Assembly: GCF_000025705.1 (NCBI RefSeq)
Contig: NC_013959.1
Span: 1-64,000, forward strand
Reading direction: 5' to 3'
Source: Sideroxydans lithotrophicus ES-1
GTDB lineage: Bacteria; Pseudomonadota; Gammaproteobacteria; Burkholderiales; Gallionellaceae
Length of the DNA stretch: 64,000 nucleotides
Shown here: piece after piece, positions 42,013-52,514 of the stretch
Layout of the letters: every line of letters starts with the position of its first letter
Position numbering within the stretch: position 1 is the first letter of the stretch
Made by a program: the position numbers and the translations under genes
The notes under the pieces: generated by a model
Seen by the model: the letters and a program-made list of their open reading frames with translations, nothing else
Told to the model about the DNA's origin: nothing
Database searches by the model: none

Positions 42013-42070
42013 CTCTCGCTTTAGCTGGAATGTTTTACGTGCCCCGCAAGCTGATTCAAATCGGCACGAA
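42013..42070 (-). promoter_or_regulatory. SAM-II-like riboswitch aptamer upstream of metX
   Basis: On the minus strand, P1 is CGTGCC (42063-42068) with GGCACG (42038-42043). The loop contains GATTTGAATC, close to the GAUUUAA of known SAM-II RNAs. After P1 comes TAAAACATTCCAGCTAAAG, with the conserved GCTAAA motif. GCGAG (42015-42019) can pair with CTTGC (42046-42050) in the loop to form the pseudoknot. Position before metX agrees with the class. The identification was made by eye, not with a covariance model. Confidence 0.8.
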
Positions 42071-42170
42071 TCGAAGTGTCTGTGTTTTGGTGGGGCGTGT
42101 CAACCCTCGCGGCAATGCGGTGTTCGGGATGAAGGCTGCGCCAAATAAAACCTGTGACACCGATTGCGCG

Positions 42171-43338
<1,168 letters not shown>

Positions 43339-43344
43339 ACCCAT

Positions 43345-43463
43345 AAAATCCAAATGGCGTCGCCATACGGCGTTGCCCTCGGAAAACCTTGCTTGCATAC
43401 TTAATGTATGCGGCGCGGCGGTTTTCCTGCGGGCGCCTTGTCTGGCTTAGCCATTTGAATTTT
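43345..43463. repeat. Long imperfect palindrome between sRNA locus and ysxC
   Basis: Outer arms AAAATCCAAATGGC and GCCATTTGAATTTT are inverted. Inner arms GGAAAACC (43381-43388) with GGTTTTCC (43420-43427) and GCATAC with GTATGC (43395-43411) complete a long cruciform-like structure. The right arm runs into ysxC and supplies its last codons and stop. It resembles a non-autonomous miniature element. Confidence 0.7.
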
Positions 43464-44064
43464 CTGTATCAGCTGAGAACCAACCCGCGATCATCGCTTC
43501 CGCTTCATCCATGCCCGCCTTCTTCAAGCTGGAAAACAACTGCGCAGTGCACTGCGGGAAATGCTCTGCCAGGAATTCCTTCACATCGCGCAGGGTTTGC
43601 GTGGATTGCTGGCGGCTCAGCTTGTCGGATTTGGTCAGCAGGATGTGGATAGGTTTCCCGGTCGGAGCGAACCAGCCCAGCATGCCTTGATCGCGTTCGG
43701 TCAGGGGATGCCGCGCATCCATGATGACGACCAGACCGCACAACTCTTCGCGCGTTTGCAGGTACTCGCTGAGCAGGTGCTCCCAGTGTGCCTGCACATC
43801 GGGCGGCACTTTGGCGTAGCCATAGCCGGGCAGGTCGACCAGATAGTTGTTGTTACCTAGTGAAAAATAATTCAGGTGTTGCGTGCGTCCCGGTGTCTTG
43901 CTGGTGAAAGCCAGTCGCGTGTGGTTAGCCAGCGTGTTGATGGCACTCGACTTGCCCGCGTTGGAGCGGCCGACGAATGCGACTTCCTTGCCACCGTGCA
44001 GCGGCAAGTCTTTCATGTGATTGACGGTGGTGTAGAACGCCGCTTGCGAGAACAGTCCCATCAC
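43447..44064 (-). CDS. ysxC: Ribosome biogenesis GTP-binding protein YsxC/EngB
   Basis: This TrmE-Era-type GTPase assists 50S ribosome assembly. The 205-residue protein has G1 GRSNAGKSS near 33, G3 [10 protein letters not shown] and G4 LTKSDK. The C-terminal residues ENSNG and the stop codon lie within the arm of a palindromic repeat, so the present C-terminus was shaped by that insertion. The start overlaps the hemL stop by four bases. Confidence 0.95.
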   Translation of the reverse strand: MMGLFSQAAFYTTVNHMKDLPLHGGKEVAFVGRSNAGKSSAINTLANHTRLAFTSKTPGRTQHLNYFSLGNNNYLVDLPGYGYAKVPPDVQAHWEHLLSEYLQTREELCGLVVIMDARHPLTERDQGMLGWFAPTGKPIHILLTKSDKLSRQQSTQTLRDVKEFLAEHFPQCTAQLFSSLKKAGMDEAEAMIAGWFSADTENSNG

Positions 44065-45344
44065 TTCCAGGCCGCGAAGATCTTGTCGGCAGCGGCAATG
44101 GTTGCCGCGATGTCGGCTTCCGTATGCGCCGCAGAGACGAAGCCCGCCTCGAACGCGGACGGCGCCAGATAAACACCTTCGGCCAACATGGCGTGGAAGA
44201 AGCGGTTGAATGCGGCCTTGTCGCTCGCCATCACCTCGGCATAAGAGGTCGGAACGTTGGCGCTGAAATACAGGCCGAACATGCTGCCGATGGATTGCGC
44301 GCTAAACGGTATGCCGTGTTTCTTTGCACTTGCGCTGATGCCTTCGGTCATCTGCTTGGCGAGTTGCGTGAGGCGTTCGTAGAAACCGGGCGCCTGCACC
44401 AGCTTCAGTGTGGTCAGGCCCGCGGCCACTGCCACCGGATTGCCGGACAGTGTACCGGCCTGATACACGGCGCCCAGCGGGGCGAGGCATTGCATGATGT
44501 CGCGGCGACCGCCGAATGCAGCGGCAGGCAGACCGCCGCCCATCACCTTGCCCAGCGTGATCAGATCCGGCTTGATGCCGTAATGGCCGTGCGCACCCTG
44601 CAGACCGACACGGAAACCGGACATCACCTCGTCCAGGATCAGCACCGTGCCGTGCTTGGTGCAAAGCCTGCGCATCGCATCGAGGAACTCGCGCTTCGGC
44701 AGGATCAGGTTCATGTTGCCGGCAACCGGCTCGACGATCACGGCAGCGATCTCATCGCCGTATTCGGCAAAGGCCTTTTCCAGACCCACTGCATCGTTGT
44801 AATCCAGTACCGTCGTTAGCGCTGCGATCTCGGCGGGTACGCCGGAAGAGCTCGGCTGTCCGAACGTCAGCGCGCCGGAACCGGCCTTGACCAGCAGGCC
44901 GTCGGAATGGCCGTGGTAGCAGCCTTCGAATTTGATGATGCGCGAACGCCCCGTGAAGCCGCGCGCCAGACGGATCGCGGTCATCGTCGCCTCGGTGCCG
45001 GAGCTGACCAGGCGCACCATTTCCAGGGATGGCAAGATCTTGCATAGCGTCTCGGCAATCTCGAGTTCGGCGGCAGTCGGTGCGCCGAAGCCAAGACCCT
45101 CTGCGGCAGCGGCCTGCACCGCTTTCACCACTTCGGGATGGCAGTGGCCGACGATCATCGGGCCCCACGAATTCACGTAATCGATATAACGCTTGTCGTC
45201 CGCATCCCATACATAGGCACCCTTGCCGCGCTTGAAGAACAGCGGCGTGCCGCCCACCGACTTGAACGCGCGCACCGGCGAATTCACGCCGCCGGGGATG
45301 ATTTGCTGGGATTGTTCGAACAGTTCCTGATTATGCGATGTCAT
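44061..45344 (-). CDS. hemL: Glutamate-1-semialdehyde 2,1-aminomutase
   Basis: HemL converts glutamate-1-semialdehyde to 5-aminolevulinate using PLP. The 427-residue class III aminotransferase has [32 protein letters not shown] and the PLP-lysine in [16 protein letters not shown]. Haem synthesis here follows the C5 route, with hemB nearby. It is three bases from thiE and overlaps ysxC. Confidence 0.97.
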   Translation of the reverse strand: MTSHNQELFEQSQQIIPGGVNSPVRAFKSVGGTPLFFKRGKGAYVWDADDKRYIDYVNSWGPMIVGHCHPEVVKAVQAAAAEGLGFGAPTAAELEIAETLCKILPSLEMVRLVSSGTEATMTAIRLARGFTGRSRIIKFEGCYHGHSDGLLVKAGSGALTFGQPSSSGVPAEIAALTTVLDYNDAVGLEKAFAEYGDEIAAVIVEPVAGNMNLILPKREFLDAMRRLCTKHGTVLILDEVMSGFRVGLQGAHGHYGIKPDLITLGKVMGGGLPAAAFGGRRDIMQCLAPLGAVYQAGTLSGNPVAVAAGLTTLKLVQAPGFYERLTQLAKQMTEGISASAKKHGIPFSAQSIGSMFGLYFSANVPTSYAEVMASDKAAFNRFFHAMLAEGVYLAPSAFEAGFVSAAHTEADIAATIAAADKIFAAWK

Positions 45345-45347
45345 TGC

Positions 45348-45980
45348 CTATGTCCTGCTGAAAAGAGTTGAAAATCCATGTGCGCTGGCTTCGATGTCCG
45401 GTGCATTCCACAACGCGGAAATCACCGCCACCGCATCGGCCCCCGCTTCGATCAAGGTGGCCGCGTTCTGCTGCGTGATACCGCCAATGGCCACGATAGG
45501 AACATTGAGTTCCTTGCGCGCCGACCGCAGCAACGCTACGTCTGCTTGCACCGCCTCGGGTTTCACGCTGGACGAGAAAAATGCGCCGAACGCCACATAA
45601 TCCGCGCCCAGCCGCACCGCTTCATGCGCCAGCGGGAAGCGATTATAGCAAGACACGCCCACAATCCTTGAGTCGCCCAGCAGCGCCCGTGCTGCAACCA
45701 CGCTGCCGTCCTCGCCGCCCAGATGCACGCCGTCGGCATCCACCTGGGCCGCCAATCCAGCGTCGTCGTTGACGATGAAAATGGCACCGAATTCGCGTGT
45801 CAACTGGCGTAACGCATGCGCCTGAGCCAGTTTCAGCGCAGTATCGGCAGCCTTGTTGCGGTACTGCAGCACATGTGCGCCGCCGCGCAAGGCCAGTCGC
45901 ACGCTCCGCAACAACTCGTCTGTATCCAGAATATCCGGCGTGATGGCGTACAAGCCGGTGATGTGTTGATGCTGCTTCAA
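45348..45980 (-). CDS. thiE: Thiamine-phosphate synthase
   Basis: ThiE joins hydroxymethylpyrimidine diphosphate and thiazole phosphate to thiamine phosphate. I choose a TTG start at 45980 because it follows GGAGAGCAG and gives the normal 210 residues (LKQHQHITGLYAITPD). The longer frame to ATG 46067 reads through a hairpin repeat. Motifs include LQYRNK, FIVNDD, DGVHLGGED, and GGIT. It is downstream of thiD on the same strand, and thiamine diphosphate would serve the transketolase. Confidence 0.92.
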   Translation of the reverse strand: MKQHQHITGLYAITPDILDTDELLRSVRLALRGGAHVLQYRNKAADTALKLAQAHALRQLTREFGAIFIVNDDAGLAAQVDADGVHLGGEDGSVVAARALLGDSRIVGVSCYNRFPLAHEAVRLGADYVAFGAFFSSSVKPEAVQADVALLRSARKELNVPIVAIGGITQQNAATLIEAGADAVAVISALWNAPDIEASAHGFSTLFSRT

Positions 45981-46015
45981 ACTGCTCTCCGAATAACACC
46001 CGTCACTGAGCGTGT

Positions 46016-46042
46016 GTTGTCGGGGCTTTAGCCCCATACAAC
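46016..46042. repeat. Small palindrome between thiD and thiE
   Basis: GTTGT-C-GGGGC and GCCCC-AT-ACAAC pair around TTTA. The hairpin sits in the 95-base thiD-thiE gap and ends about 36 bases before the preferred thiE start. It is a common type of short intergenic repeat and may influence thiE translation. Confidence 0.55.
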
Positions 46043-46075
46043 CACGGCCTACCCCTTGCGGGCGCAATCCTGCTA

Positions 46076-46915
46076 TTAGTGCCGGGTTTCGCTTTCTTCA
46101 TCCGCTTCTTCGTCGCGCGCCCAGAACAGGCGGTCCGGAATATGTTGTCCCATGCCCGGGCGGAAGCCGTATTTCAAGGCCTCCCAGGTGTATTCCTGTG
46201 CTTCGCGCACCGCATCTTCCATGGACAATCCGTTTGCCAATAGCGCAGCGATGGCGGAGGCCAGGGTGCAGCCGGAACCGTGATAGATGCCGGGCAGGCG
46301 CGGCCAACTGTCGCTACGCAGCAAGCCGCGCTCGCCGTACAGATTGTTGACCACCTTGGGGGTGTGTTCATGCGTGCCGGTGATCAACACATATTCGCAG
46401 CCCAGTCTCAGGATGCGCTTGGCGCATTCCGACAGCTCGGGGTCGTCGCCTTCATTTTCTTCGTCCACGATCAGCCGGCGCGCTTCCATGCTGTTCGGTG
46501 TCAGGATGGTGGTCTGCGGCAACAACAGTTCGCGCATCGCGTCCAGCATGTCTTCGTTGGCCAGTTCGTCGCCGCGACCTGAGGCCAGCACTGGATCGAA
46601 CACAAGCGGGATATCCGGGTAATCGGAGATCACTTCGGCGATGACAGCGATGTTCTCAATGCTTCCCAGCAAACCGATCTTGAATGCCGCAACCGGCATG
46701 TCCTCCAGCACCGCGCGCGCCTGATCGGCCACCCAGTCCGAATCCACCGGCTGAACATCGTCCACACCGCTGGTGTCCTGCACGGTGATGGCGGTGACCA
46801 CGGACAGCGGATGGCAACCCATGCTGGCGATGGTCAGGATGTCGGCTTGCATGCCCGCTCCGCAACTGGGATCGGTGGCGGCGAAGGTGAGGACGATGGG
46901 TGGGATGTCGGACAT
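46076..46915 (-). CDS. thiD: Hydroxymethylpyrimidine/phosphomethylpyrimidine kinase
   Basis: ThiD phosphorylates the pyrimidine precursor of thiamine twice. The 279-residue ribokinase-like protein has TDPSCGAGMQADI, FKIGLLGS, LTPNSMEARRL and the ATP/anion-hole motif HGSGCTLASAIAA. The length is a little above 260-270 because of an acidic C-terminal tail (ARDEEADEESETRH). It heads the thiD-thiE-hemL-ysxC gene run. No TPP riboswitch was recognised in the short upstream gap. Confidence 0.94.
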   Translation of the reverse strand: MSDIPPIVLTFAATDPSCGAGMQADILTIASMGCHPLSVVTAITVQDTSGVDDVQPVDSDWVADQARAVLEDMPVAAFKIGLLGSIENIAVIAEVISDYPDIPLVFDPVLASGRGDELANEDMLDAMRELLLPQTTILTPNSMEARRLIVDEENEGDDPELSECAKRILRLGCEYVLITGTHEHTPKVVNNLYGERGLLRSDSWPRLPGIYHGSGCTLASAIAALLANGLSMEDAVREAQEYTWEALKYGFRPGMGQHIPDRLFWARDEEADEESETRH

Positions 46916-46971
46916 GATAGGGCGCCGCTCGGCTTTGGTCTTGTGAGGTGTGATTCTAACCGAAACCAGGC

Positions 46972-47745
46972 TTATGCGTGCCCACTCAAGTGGTTGGCGA
47001 TGAGGGCGAATTCCGGTACGCCAAGGTTTTCGGCGCGCAGTTGAGGGTCGATACCAAGTTGCAGTAAATCGGCTTCCGGCAGATAGTTCTTGAGCGTGTT
47101 GCGCAGGGTCTTGCGCCGTTGCCCGAACGCGGCCGACACCACTTTGGCGAACAATGCTTCATCTTTCACACAGATCTCGCCGGCAGGAATCGGAATCATG
47201 CGCACGATGGCCGAATCAACTTTGGGTGCTGGGCGGAACGATTGCGGCGGTACATCTATCAGCTTTTCCATATGGAAGCGGTATTGCAACATCACCGACA
47301 GTCGACCGTATTCCGGCGTGGAGGGAGCTGCCACCATGCGTTCGACCACTTCGTTCTGCAGCATGAAATGCATATCGGTGATGCGTGCCGCATAGTCGGC
47401 GAAGTGAAACAGCAGCGGGGAAGAGATGTTGTACGGCAAGTTGCCGACGATGCGCAGCGGCGCGGCCAGCGTCGCGAAATCGAACTTCAAGGCATCGCCT
47501 TCGTGGATCACGATCTTGTCCTGCGGATAGTCGGTCTTCAGGCGCGCGATGATGTCGCGGTCGATCTCCACTACATGCAGGATGTTCAAATGTTTCAGCA
47601 ACGGGCGCGTCAACGCGCCCAGGCCGGGCCCGATCTCCACCATGTTGTCATCGGCCTCTGGGCGGATGGCACGGACGATGTCGGCGATGATGTTCTGATC
47701 GACGAGGAAATTTTGCCCAAAACGCTTTTTGGCTTCATGACCCAT
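46972..47745 (-). CDS. rsmA: 16S rRNA (adenine-1518/1519-N6)-dimethyltransferase RsmA
   Basis: RsmA (KsgA) dimethylates two adenosines near the 3' end of 16S rRNA. Starting at 47745 gives [17 protein letters not shown], the normal N-terminus; an in-frame ATG at 47766 adds seven residues. The SAM motif is [11 protein letters not shown] and the catalytic motif is [10 protein letters not shown]. The surA-pdxA-rsmA order on this strand is well known from many proteobacteria. Confidence 0.96.
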   Translation of the reverse strand: MGHEAKKRFGQNFLVDQNIIADIVRAIRPEADDNMVEIGPGLGALTRPLLKHLNILHVVEIDRDIIARLKTDYPQDKIVIHEGDALKFDFATLAAPLRIVGNLPYNISSPLLFHFADYAARITDMHFMLQNEVVERMVAAPSTPEYGRLSVMLQYRFHMEKLIDVPPQSFRPAPKVDSAIVRMIPIPAGEICVKDEALFAKVVSAAFGQRRKTLRNTLKNYLPEADLLQLGIDPQLRAENLGVPEFALIANHLSGHA

Positions 47746-47771
47746 TTCAATGATCCAAAAAGGCATTAGCC

Positions 47772-48848
47772 TTATGTCCGTTCATTGCGCACCATTTCCA
47801 TTGCGACCTTGATCGCTTCCAGCAGGCTGCCGACCTCGGCCTTGCCGGTCCCTGCCAGTTCCAGCGCCGTGCCGTGGTCGACCGAAGTGCGGATGATGGG
47901 CAGGCCCAGTGTGATGTTCACCCCTCCGCCGAAGCTGGCGTGTTTCAACACCGGTAGCCCCTGGTCGTGGTACATCGTCAGCACGGCATCGCAGTCGCGC
48001 AAACGATGTGCCGCGAACAGGGTGTCGGCAGGCAACGGGGGGCTCACGTTGAAACCCTCGGCACGCAGTTTATCAAGCACGGGAATCATCACGTCGATCT
48101 CTTCGCGCCCGAGATGGCCGCTTTCTCCGGCATGAGGGTTCAACCCTGCCACCAGGATGCGCGGCCTTGCGATACCGAAACGGCGCTGCAGGTCGCGCTG
48201 CATGATGCGCAACACGTTTTCCAGCAGCGGCGCAGTGATGGCGTCCGCCACTTCGCGCAACGGCAGGTGGGTCGTCGCCAAGGCCACGCGCATCACAAAT
48301 TCATTTTCGGAGGAGGCTGCCAAGGCTGTGTCTGTGATGCGTTGCGCGGGCTCCCGCACCGAATGCTGCGCATCACCGTGTCGCCCGCGCATCCCTCTTC
48401 CGACCAGCATCATCACCACAAGAGGCGTATGTGTCTGCTCGGCGAGGAATTCGGTGTGTCCGGTGAAAGGAATGCCGGCATCGTTGATGATGCCCTTGTG
48501 CACGGGCGCAGTGACCATGCCGGAGAACTCACCCGACAGACAGCCCTGCACTGCACGCCGCAGTGTCTCCAGCACGTAAGGGCTGTTCGCGGAATCGAGT
48601 TTCCCGGCCTGCGCCGGACGATGTAAGGGGACATGCAGCACGCTCAGCTTGCCATTTTCAAGCGGCCTGTCAGCTGCGTAGTCATGCAGCCGAACGCCGG
48701 TGCCGAGCAGTGCGGCGCGATGCAGCAAGAGCGACTTGTCGGCGATCACCACCAGCGGCTGGTCATGTCCGGCCAGCTGCAGGCAAAGATCGGGGCCTAT
48801 CCCTGCAGGTTCGCCAGCGGTTATAACGAGCGGTGCTAACACGGTCAT
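47772..48848 (-). CDS. pdxA: 4-hydroxythreonine-4-phosphate dehydrogenase with in-frame insertion
   Basis: PdxA makes the aminoketone precursor of pyridoxal phosphate. Conserved motifs include [25 protein letters not shown], the metal His in [13 protein letters not shown] and [11 protein letters not shown]. The protein is 358 residues, about 30 more than usual. The extra residues, about 150-186 (from GRGMRG to ENEFVM), separate VVMMLV from [11 protein letters not shown]. The inserted DNA contains a family A palindrome (48344-48390), also found in xth. The Shine-Dalgarno comes from a second repeat just upstream. The reading frame remains open. Confidence 0.93.
   Translation of the reverse strand: MTVLAPLVITAGEPAGIGPDLCLQLAGHDQPLVVIADKSLLLHRAALLGTGVRLHDYAADRPLENGKLSVLHVPLHRPAQAGKLDSANSPYVLETLRRAVQGCLSGEFSGMVTAPVHKGIINDAGIPFTGHTEFLAEQTHTPLVVMMLVGRGMRGRHGDAQHSVREPAQRITDTALAASSENEFVMRVALATTHLPLREVADAITAPLLENVLRIMQRDLQRRFGIARPRILVAGLNPHAGESGHLGREEIDVMIPVLDKLRAEGFNVSPPLPADTLFAAHRLRDCDAVLTMYHDQGLPVLKHASFGGGVNITLGLPIIRTSVDHGTALELAGTGKAEVGSLLEAIKVAMEMVRNERT
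48344..48390 (-). repeat. Palindromic element, family A, inside pdxA
   Basis: On the coding (minus) strand, GCGCGGGC is followed by GACACG, then after about 25 bases TGCGGGA and the perfectly complementary GCCCGCGC. The xth copy has the same GACACG and TGCGGGA motifs but a different complementary arm. The whole inserted segment spans about 48291-48401 and is read in frame in pdxA. Confidence 0.75.
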
Positions 48849-48851
48849 TCC

Positions 48852-48890
48852 CCCATCCTAACCCTCCCCCAGAGGGAGAGGGGACGACCG
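48852..48890. repeat. CCCTC-rich repeat (family B) upstream of pdxA
   Basis: CCCCCATCCTAACCCTCCCC followed by AGAGGGAGAGGGGA forms an imperfect palindrome in the 58-base surA-pdxA gap. On the minus strand its end, AGGATGGGGGA, also provides the ribosome binding site of pdxA. Confidence 0.65.
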
Positions 48891-48906
48891 TATCGCTTCG
48901 CGATGC

Positions 48907-50208
48907 TCATTTATTATCGTGATATTCGACGAATGCGCGGTCGCGCAATTGGCGCAACCAATCCTGGAAAGCCTCGTCCGATTTGACAGTGCGGATGGCA
49001 TTGCGCGCGCGCTGGCGCTTCTGCTCGACACTGACATCGGTATTGCGGCGTTCCAGCACCTGGATCAGATGCCAGCCGAAGCCGGTCTGCACCAGGCCGC
49101 TGACTTGTCCCACCTTCAATGCATTCATTGCGCTTTCGAACTCAGGCACCGTCTCACCCGGGGAGAGCCACCCCAGATCGCCACCCTGGGGAGCGCTGCC
49201 GTCTTCGGAATATAGCCGCGCCTGTTCCGCAAAACTGGCACCCTTGTCGATGCGCTGCTTGATCTCCTGCAAGCGGCTCTTAGCTTCGCTGTCGGTAACC
49301 AGTTCGCTGGTCTTGATCAGGATATGGCGCGCATGGGTCTGGGTGATGACAACGGGCGCATCGTTGCTGCGGCGATCGAGCAGCTTGATGATGTGGAAGC
49401 CGCTCGGGCTGCGCAACACGTCACTGAGGTCGCCCGGTTTCATCTTTTGCAGCGCTTCGGCAAACAGTGGCGGCAAACGGTCGGCCGGACGCCAGCCCAA
49501 CTCGCCACCCTTGAGCGCATCCTGGGCATCCGAGTAACCTGCAGCAACCTGTGCGAACGGCGCGCCTGCGCGCAATTTGGCCAGAGCCTGTTCGGCGCGA
49601 TCGCGATAGCTCTGGATCTTGTCCGCAGTTGCCTGTTCCGGCACGACCACGAGGATGTGGGAGAGTTGCAACTCTTCGCCCTTGCCTTCCTGATGGGCCT
49701 GATTGTTCAGGTAGTTGTCGATGTCGTTCTCGCTGATGACCAGCTTGCTGTCCACTTCGCGTTCGCGCAAGCGAACTGCGATGATCTCGTTGCGTATCTC
49801 TTCGCGAAACTCGTTGTAGTCCGTTCCGTCCCGCGTCAACTTGGCCCGGAAAGCCGCAACATCCGGGAATTTGTTCTGCTGCGCGATGCGCAATATGGTC
49901 TTGTCCAGTTGCCCGTCGTCGATGCGCAAGCCGCTCTCCTTGGCATACTGGGCCAGCAACATTTCGGTGATCATGCGCTCGAGTACCTGCCTTTCCAGGA
50001 TGCTTTTCTCAGGGAGCGCGGTCTTCTGGCGCTGCAGCATCTTCGTCACGCTGGCGACCCGGTTTTCCAGTTCGCGGTGGGTGATGACATCGTCGTTCAC
50101 GATGACATCGATGCGGTCGAGTGAGGTGGCCTGCTTTTGTGATTCTGCTGCGGAGGCAACGGTTGCAAACACAATCAGGAAAAGGGCGAATATCTTTTTG
50201 CTTGGCAT
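48907..50208 (-). CDS. surA: Periplasmic chaperone/peptidyl-prolyl isomerase SurA
   Basis: SurA escorts outer-membrane proteins, including LptD, through the periplasm. The 433-residue protein has a signal peptide (FALFLIVFATVASA), an N-terminal chaperone domain (about 30-170) and two parvulin-type PPIC domains (about 175-275 and 285-385, each with a GDLGW/GGELGW motif). It lies 25 bases downstream of lptD, the standard lptD-surA-pdxA-rsmA arrangement. Confidence 0.96.
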   Translation of the reverse strand: MPSKKIFALFLIVFATVASAAESQKQATSLDRIDVIVNDDVITHRELENRVASVTKMLQRQKTALPEKSILERQVLERMITEMLLAQYAKESGLRIDDGQLDKTILRIAQQNKFPDVAAFRAKLTRDGTDYNEFREEIRNEIIAVRLREREVDSKLVISENDIDNYLNNQAHQEGKGEELQLSHILVVVPEQATADKIQSYRDRAEQALAKLRAGAPFAQVAAGYSDAQDALKGGELGWRPADRLPPLFAEALQKMKPGDLSDVLRSPSGFHIIKLLDRRSNDAPVVITQTHARHILIKTSELVTDSEAKSRLQEIKQRIDKGASFAEQARLYSEDGSAPQGGDLGWLSPGETVPEFESAMNALKVGQVSGLVQTGFGWHLIQVLERRNTDVSVEQKRQRARNAIRTVKSDEAFQDWLRQLRDRAFVEYHDNK

Positions 50209-50233
50209 TTTCTCTTTCGGTTATCGGTCTAAA

Positions 50234-52453
50234 TCAGCGCTGGCCTTGTGCAGGTTGCTCGGCGGGCAAACTGTTCATTTTTGTGTAACCGGGCACGCTG
50301 AGACGCAGGGCATCCAGCGGGTCTGAACCGATACGAACCAGATCGTTCAATTCCAGTTGCAGGAACATGCCGGTTGAACGCACGTTCGTGGCGGTGGTGA
50401 TGCTTTGTGCCACGAACCGCATCGTCCAGCATGCCTGATTATACTCAACCCCCGCCAGCGACTCCACCGCGCGTTTGTCCTGCAGCGAATAACTCAGACG
50501 GGCTACGCCCTGCCAGCGGCCAAACAAGGGCCATTGAGAGGAGACGTCCGCCTGATGCAGGGTGTTGCGCGTGAAGCGGTAACCGAGATTCAATAGCTTG
50601 CCCGCTTCGGGCTTGTAGCGTGCAGTCACGTTATAGGCCTCGGTGTGTGTCTGATTGGGGTTGTACTGGACCAGGCTGTCCAGATTCCAGGCATTGCTCA
50701 GTTTACCGCCCAGGCCCAGCAGGATGTCTGAGCGGTTGGTATTGTCAGCCGGGGTGACCAGGTTCACCTGGGGGGCCTTGAAACTGAAGCGTTCCCCCAG
50801 CATCACCCGCAAACGTTCGGTGCCGCCTTCGTTGTCGATCATGCGCGAAGTCAAAGCCAGCGTCGCCATGTTGGCGTCGCCTATCCGGTCGCTGCCAAAG
50901 AAGCGGTTCTCGGAGAATATCTGGCCGAAGTTGAACGGAGCCTGTGCCGAATCGAACACAGGCAGCATGCTCTGGTCCTTATAAGGGATATACACGTAGT
51001 AAAGCCGGGGCTCCAGCGTTTGCACATAATCGCCGCCAAGGAAAGACGTCAAATCACGCTCAAAAGCCATGCCGCTGTCCACGCTGAAGATCGGCAGGGT
51101 TCGCGTGGCATCGGGAATGGCAGTCGTGTTGTTCGCTCCCATTCGATACTGGGTGTAATGCATGCCCAGCTTGGGCGTCAGGTAATAGCCGAGATCGTTC
51201 AGCAGCGGATAGCTCACCGAGGGGTTCAGCACCAGGCGCTGGCCGTTGACCAGGGTGTCATGGCGAAAATCGACATATTCGCTGGTGAAATTGACATTCG
51301 CGTCCGCCATGGTCTGCTGACCAGTCAGAAGAACCTGGGGTTGGCGCCGGTACGGGACCACCACGGGCGAGAGTGGATCCTGCAAGGTCTGGAAACGCTG
51401 GACTTTTGCCAGGGCCGTCCACGATCCTGCGCCATAAGAGAGGGTGCCATCCCGCAACAGATTGAGCTGCGAAGTGCCGCTCACCGTGGTAGCCAGATCG
51501 CGGAAATAGGCATCATCCGACACTCGATTGAGATTCAGGGCAAGCCCGAAACCGGCGCCCAGGTTCTGGGCGTGTTGCAACGCCAGATACGAGCGGGAAG
51601 TGTTGCTCACACGATCGCCCGATAGTATTTCATAGCGCGCTACCCCGGTGTAACTTGGTTCCAGATAGCGGAACTCGTTGTTGAATTGCGTTCCGCGTTT
51701 TGAAATCACTCGCGGCGAGATCGTCGCGTCGAAATTAGGAGAGATGTTCCAGTAGTATGGCAGGGTGAATTCAGAACCGCCTGTATTGGTGCTGCCGAAA
51801 GTGGGCCCAAGAAAACCGGAACGCCGGTCATCGTTCAGCGGGAAGTCCATCCACGGTGTATAGAGTATCGGCACGCCTTTGAAATCGATACGCGCATTAT
51901 GTGCCACACCGACTTGCGTGGCACGATCGAGATCCAGGCGGCTTACCCGCAACAGCCAATCGTCATTTCCTGCCGGACAGGTGGTGTAGGTCGCATCGTC
52001 GAAGGTGTAATTCTTCTTGCCTTCGATGTGCAGGGTTTCTGCCGCGCCGCGCGAATGGTTTTCGCTGAAAGTGAATTGCGGCTGAACCATCTCGCCGACA
52101 TCGGTATCCAGATTCAGTTTCAACACCGGCCCGGTGACTACGAACCCGGTCTGTTCGATGCGTACCGCCCCTTCGGCCAACACATCCTTGCTTTCCTGTC
52201 CGTAGACCAGGTGTGCGGCGTTGATCACCTGGCCGTTCTGGCGTAGTTCAACGTTGCCGCTTGCTTCGAGCTGCTCGCCCTTCTTGGCTTCGACGTGTTG
52301 CGCATTGATAAAGGCGGCGGTTCCTTCGGAAGCTCCCGTATGTCTTTTGATGGCAGGGTCCAGCTTCAACGGCAACCCTGCGTCTTCGGCATGGCTGAAC
52401 AGCGGAAACGTTCCAAGCAGAAGGATCAAAACGGAGGGGAAGCGAAAAGGCAT
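50234..52453 (-). CDS. lptD: LPS-assembly protein LptD
   Basis: LptD is the outer-membrane barrel that inserts lipopolysaccharide with LptE. The 739-residue protein has a signal peptide (ending SHA), an N-terminal OstA/LptA-like jellyroll (about 50-150) and a large C-terminal beta-barrel. Only two cysteines remain in the mature protein, in TTCPAG and QACWTM, so only one long-range disulfide is possible instead of the two of E. coli LptD. It is divergent from amgK and upstream of surA. Confidence 0.95.
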   Translation of the reverse strand: MPFRFPSVLILLLGTFPLFSHAEDAGLPLKLDPAIKRHTGASEGTAAFINAQHVEAKKGEQLEASGNVELRQNGQVINAAHLVYGQESKDVLAEGAVRIEQTGFVVTGPVLKLNLDTDVGEMVQPQFTFSENHSRGAAETLHIEGKKNYTFDDATYTTCPAGNDDWLLRVSRLDLDRATQVGVAHNARIDFKGVPILYTPWMDFPLNDDRRSGFLGPTFGSTNTGGSEFTLPYYWNISPNFDATISPRVISKRGTQFNNEFRYLEPSYTGVARYEILSGDRVSNTSRSYLALQHAQNLGAGFGLALNLNRVSDDAYFRDLATTVSGTSQLNLLRDGTLSYGAGSWTALAKVQRFQTLQDPLSPVVVPYRRQPQVLLTGQQTMADANVNFTSEYVDFRHDTLVNGQRLVLNPSVSYPLLNDLGYYLTPKLGMHYTQYRMGANNTTAIPDATRTLPIFSVDSGMAFERDLTSFLGGDYVQTLEPRLYYVYIPYKDQSMLPVFDSAQAPFNFGQIFSENRFFGSDRIGDANMATLALTSRMIDNEGGTERLRVMLGERFSFKAPQVNLVTPADNTNRSDILLGLGGKLSNAWNLDSLVQYNPNQTHTEAYNVTARYKPEAGKLLNLGYRFTRNTLHQADVSSQWPLFGRWQGVARLSYSLQDKRAVESLAGVEYNQACWTMRFVAQSITTATNVRSTGMFLQLELNDLVRIGSDPLDALRLSVPGYTKMNSLPAEQPAQGQR

Positions 52454-52514
52454 GGTGCGGGGGCGAATAAATTAAGGTGCTAAAATCGCACAAAACCATC
52501 ATTAAGGCAATCAA

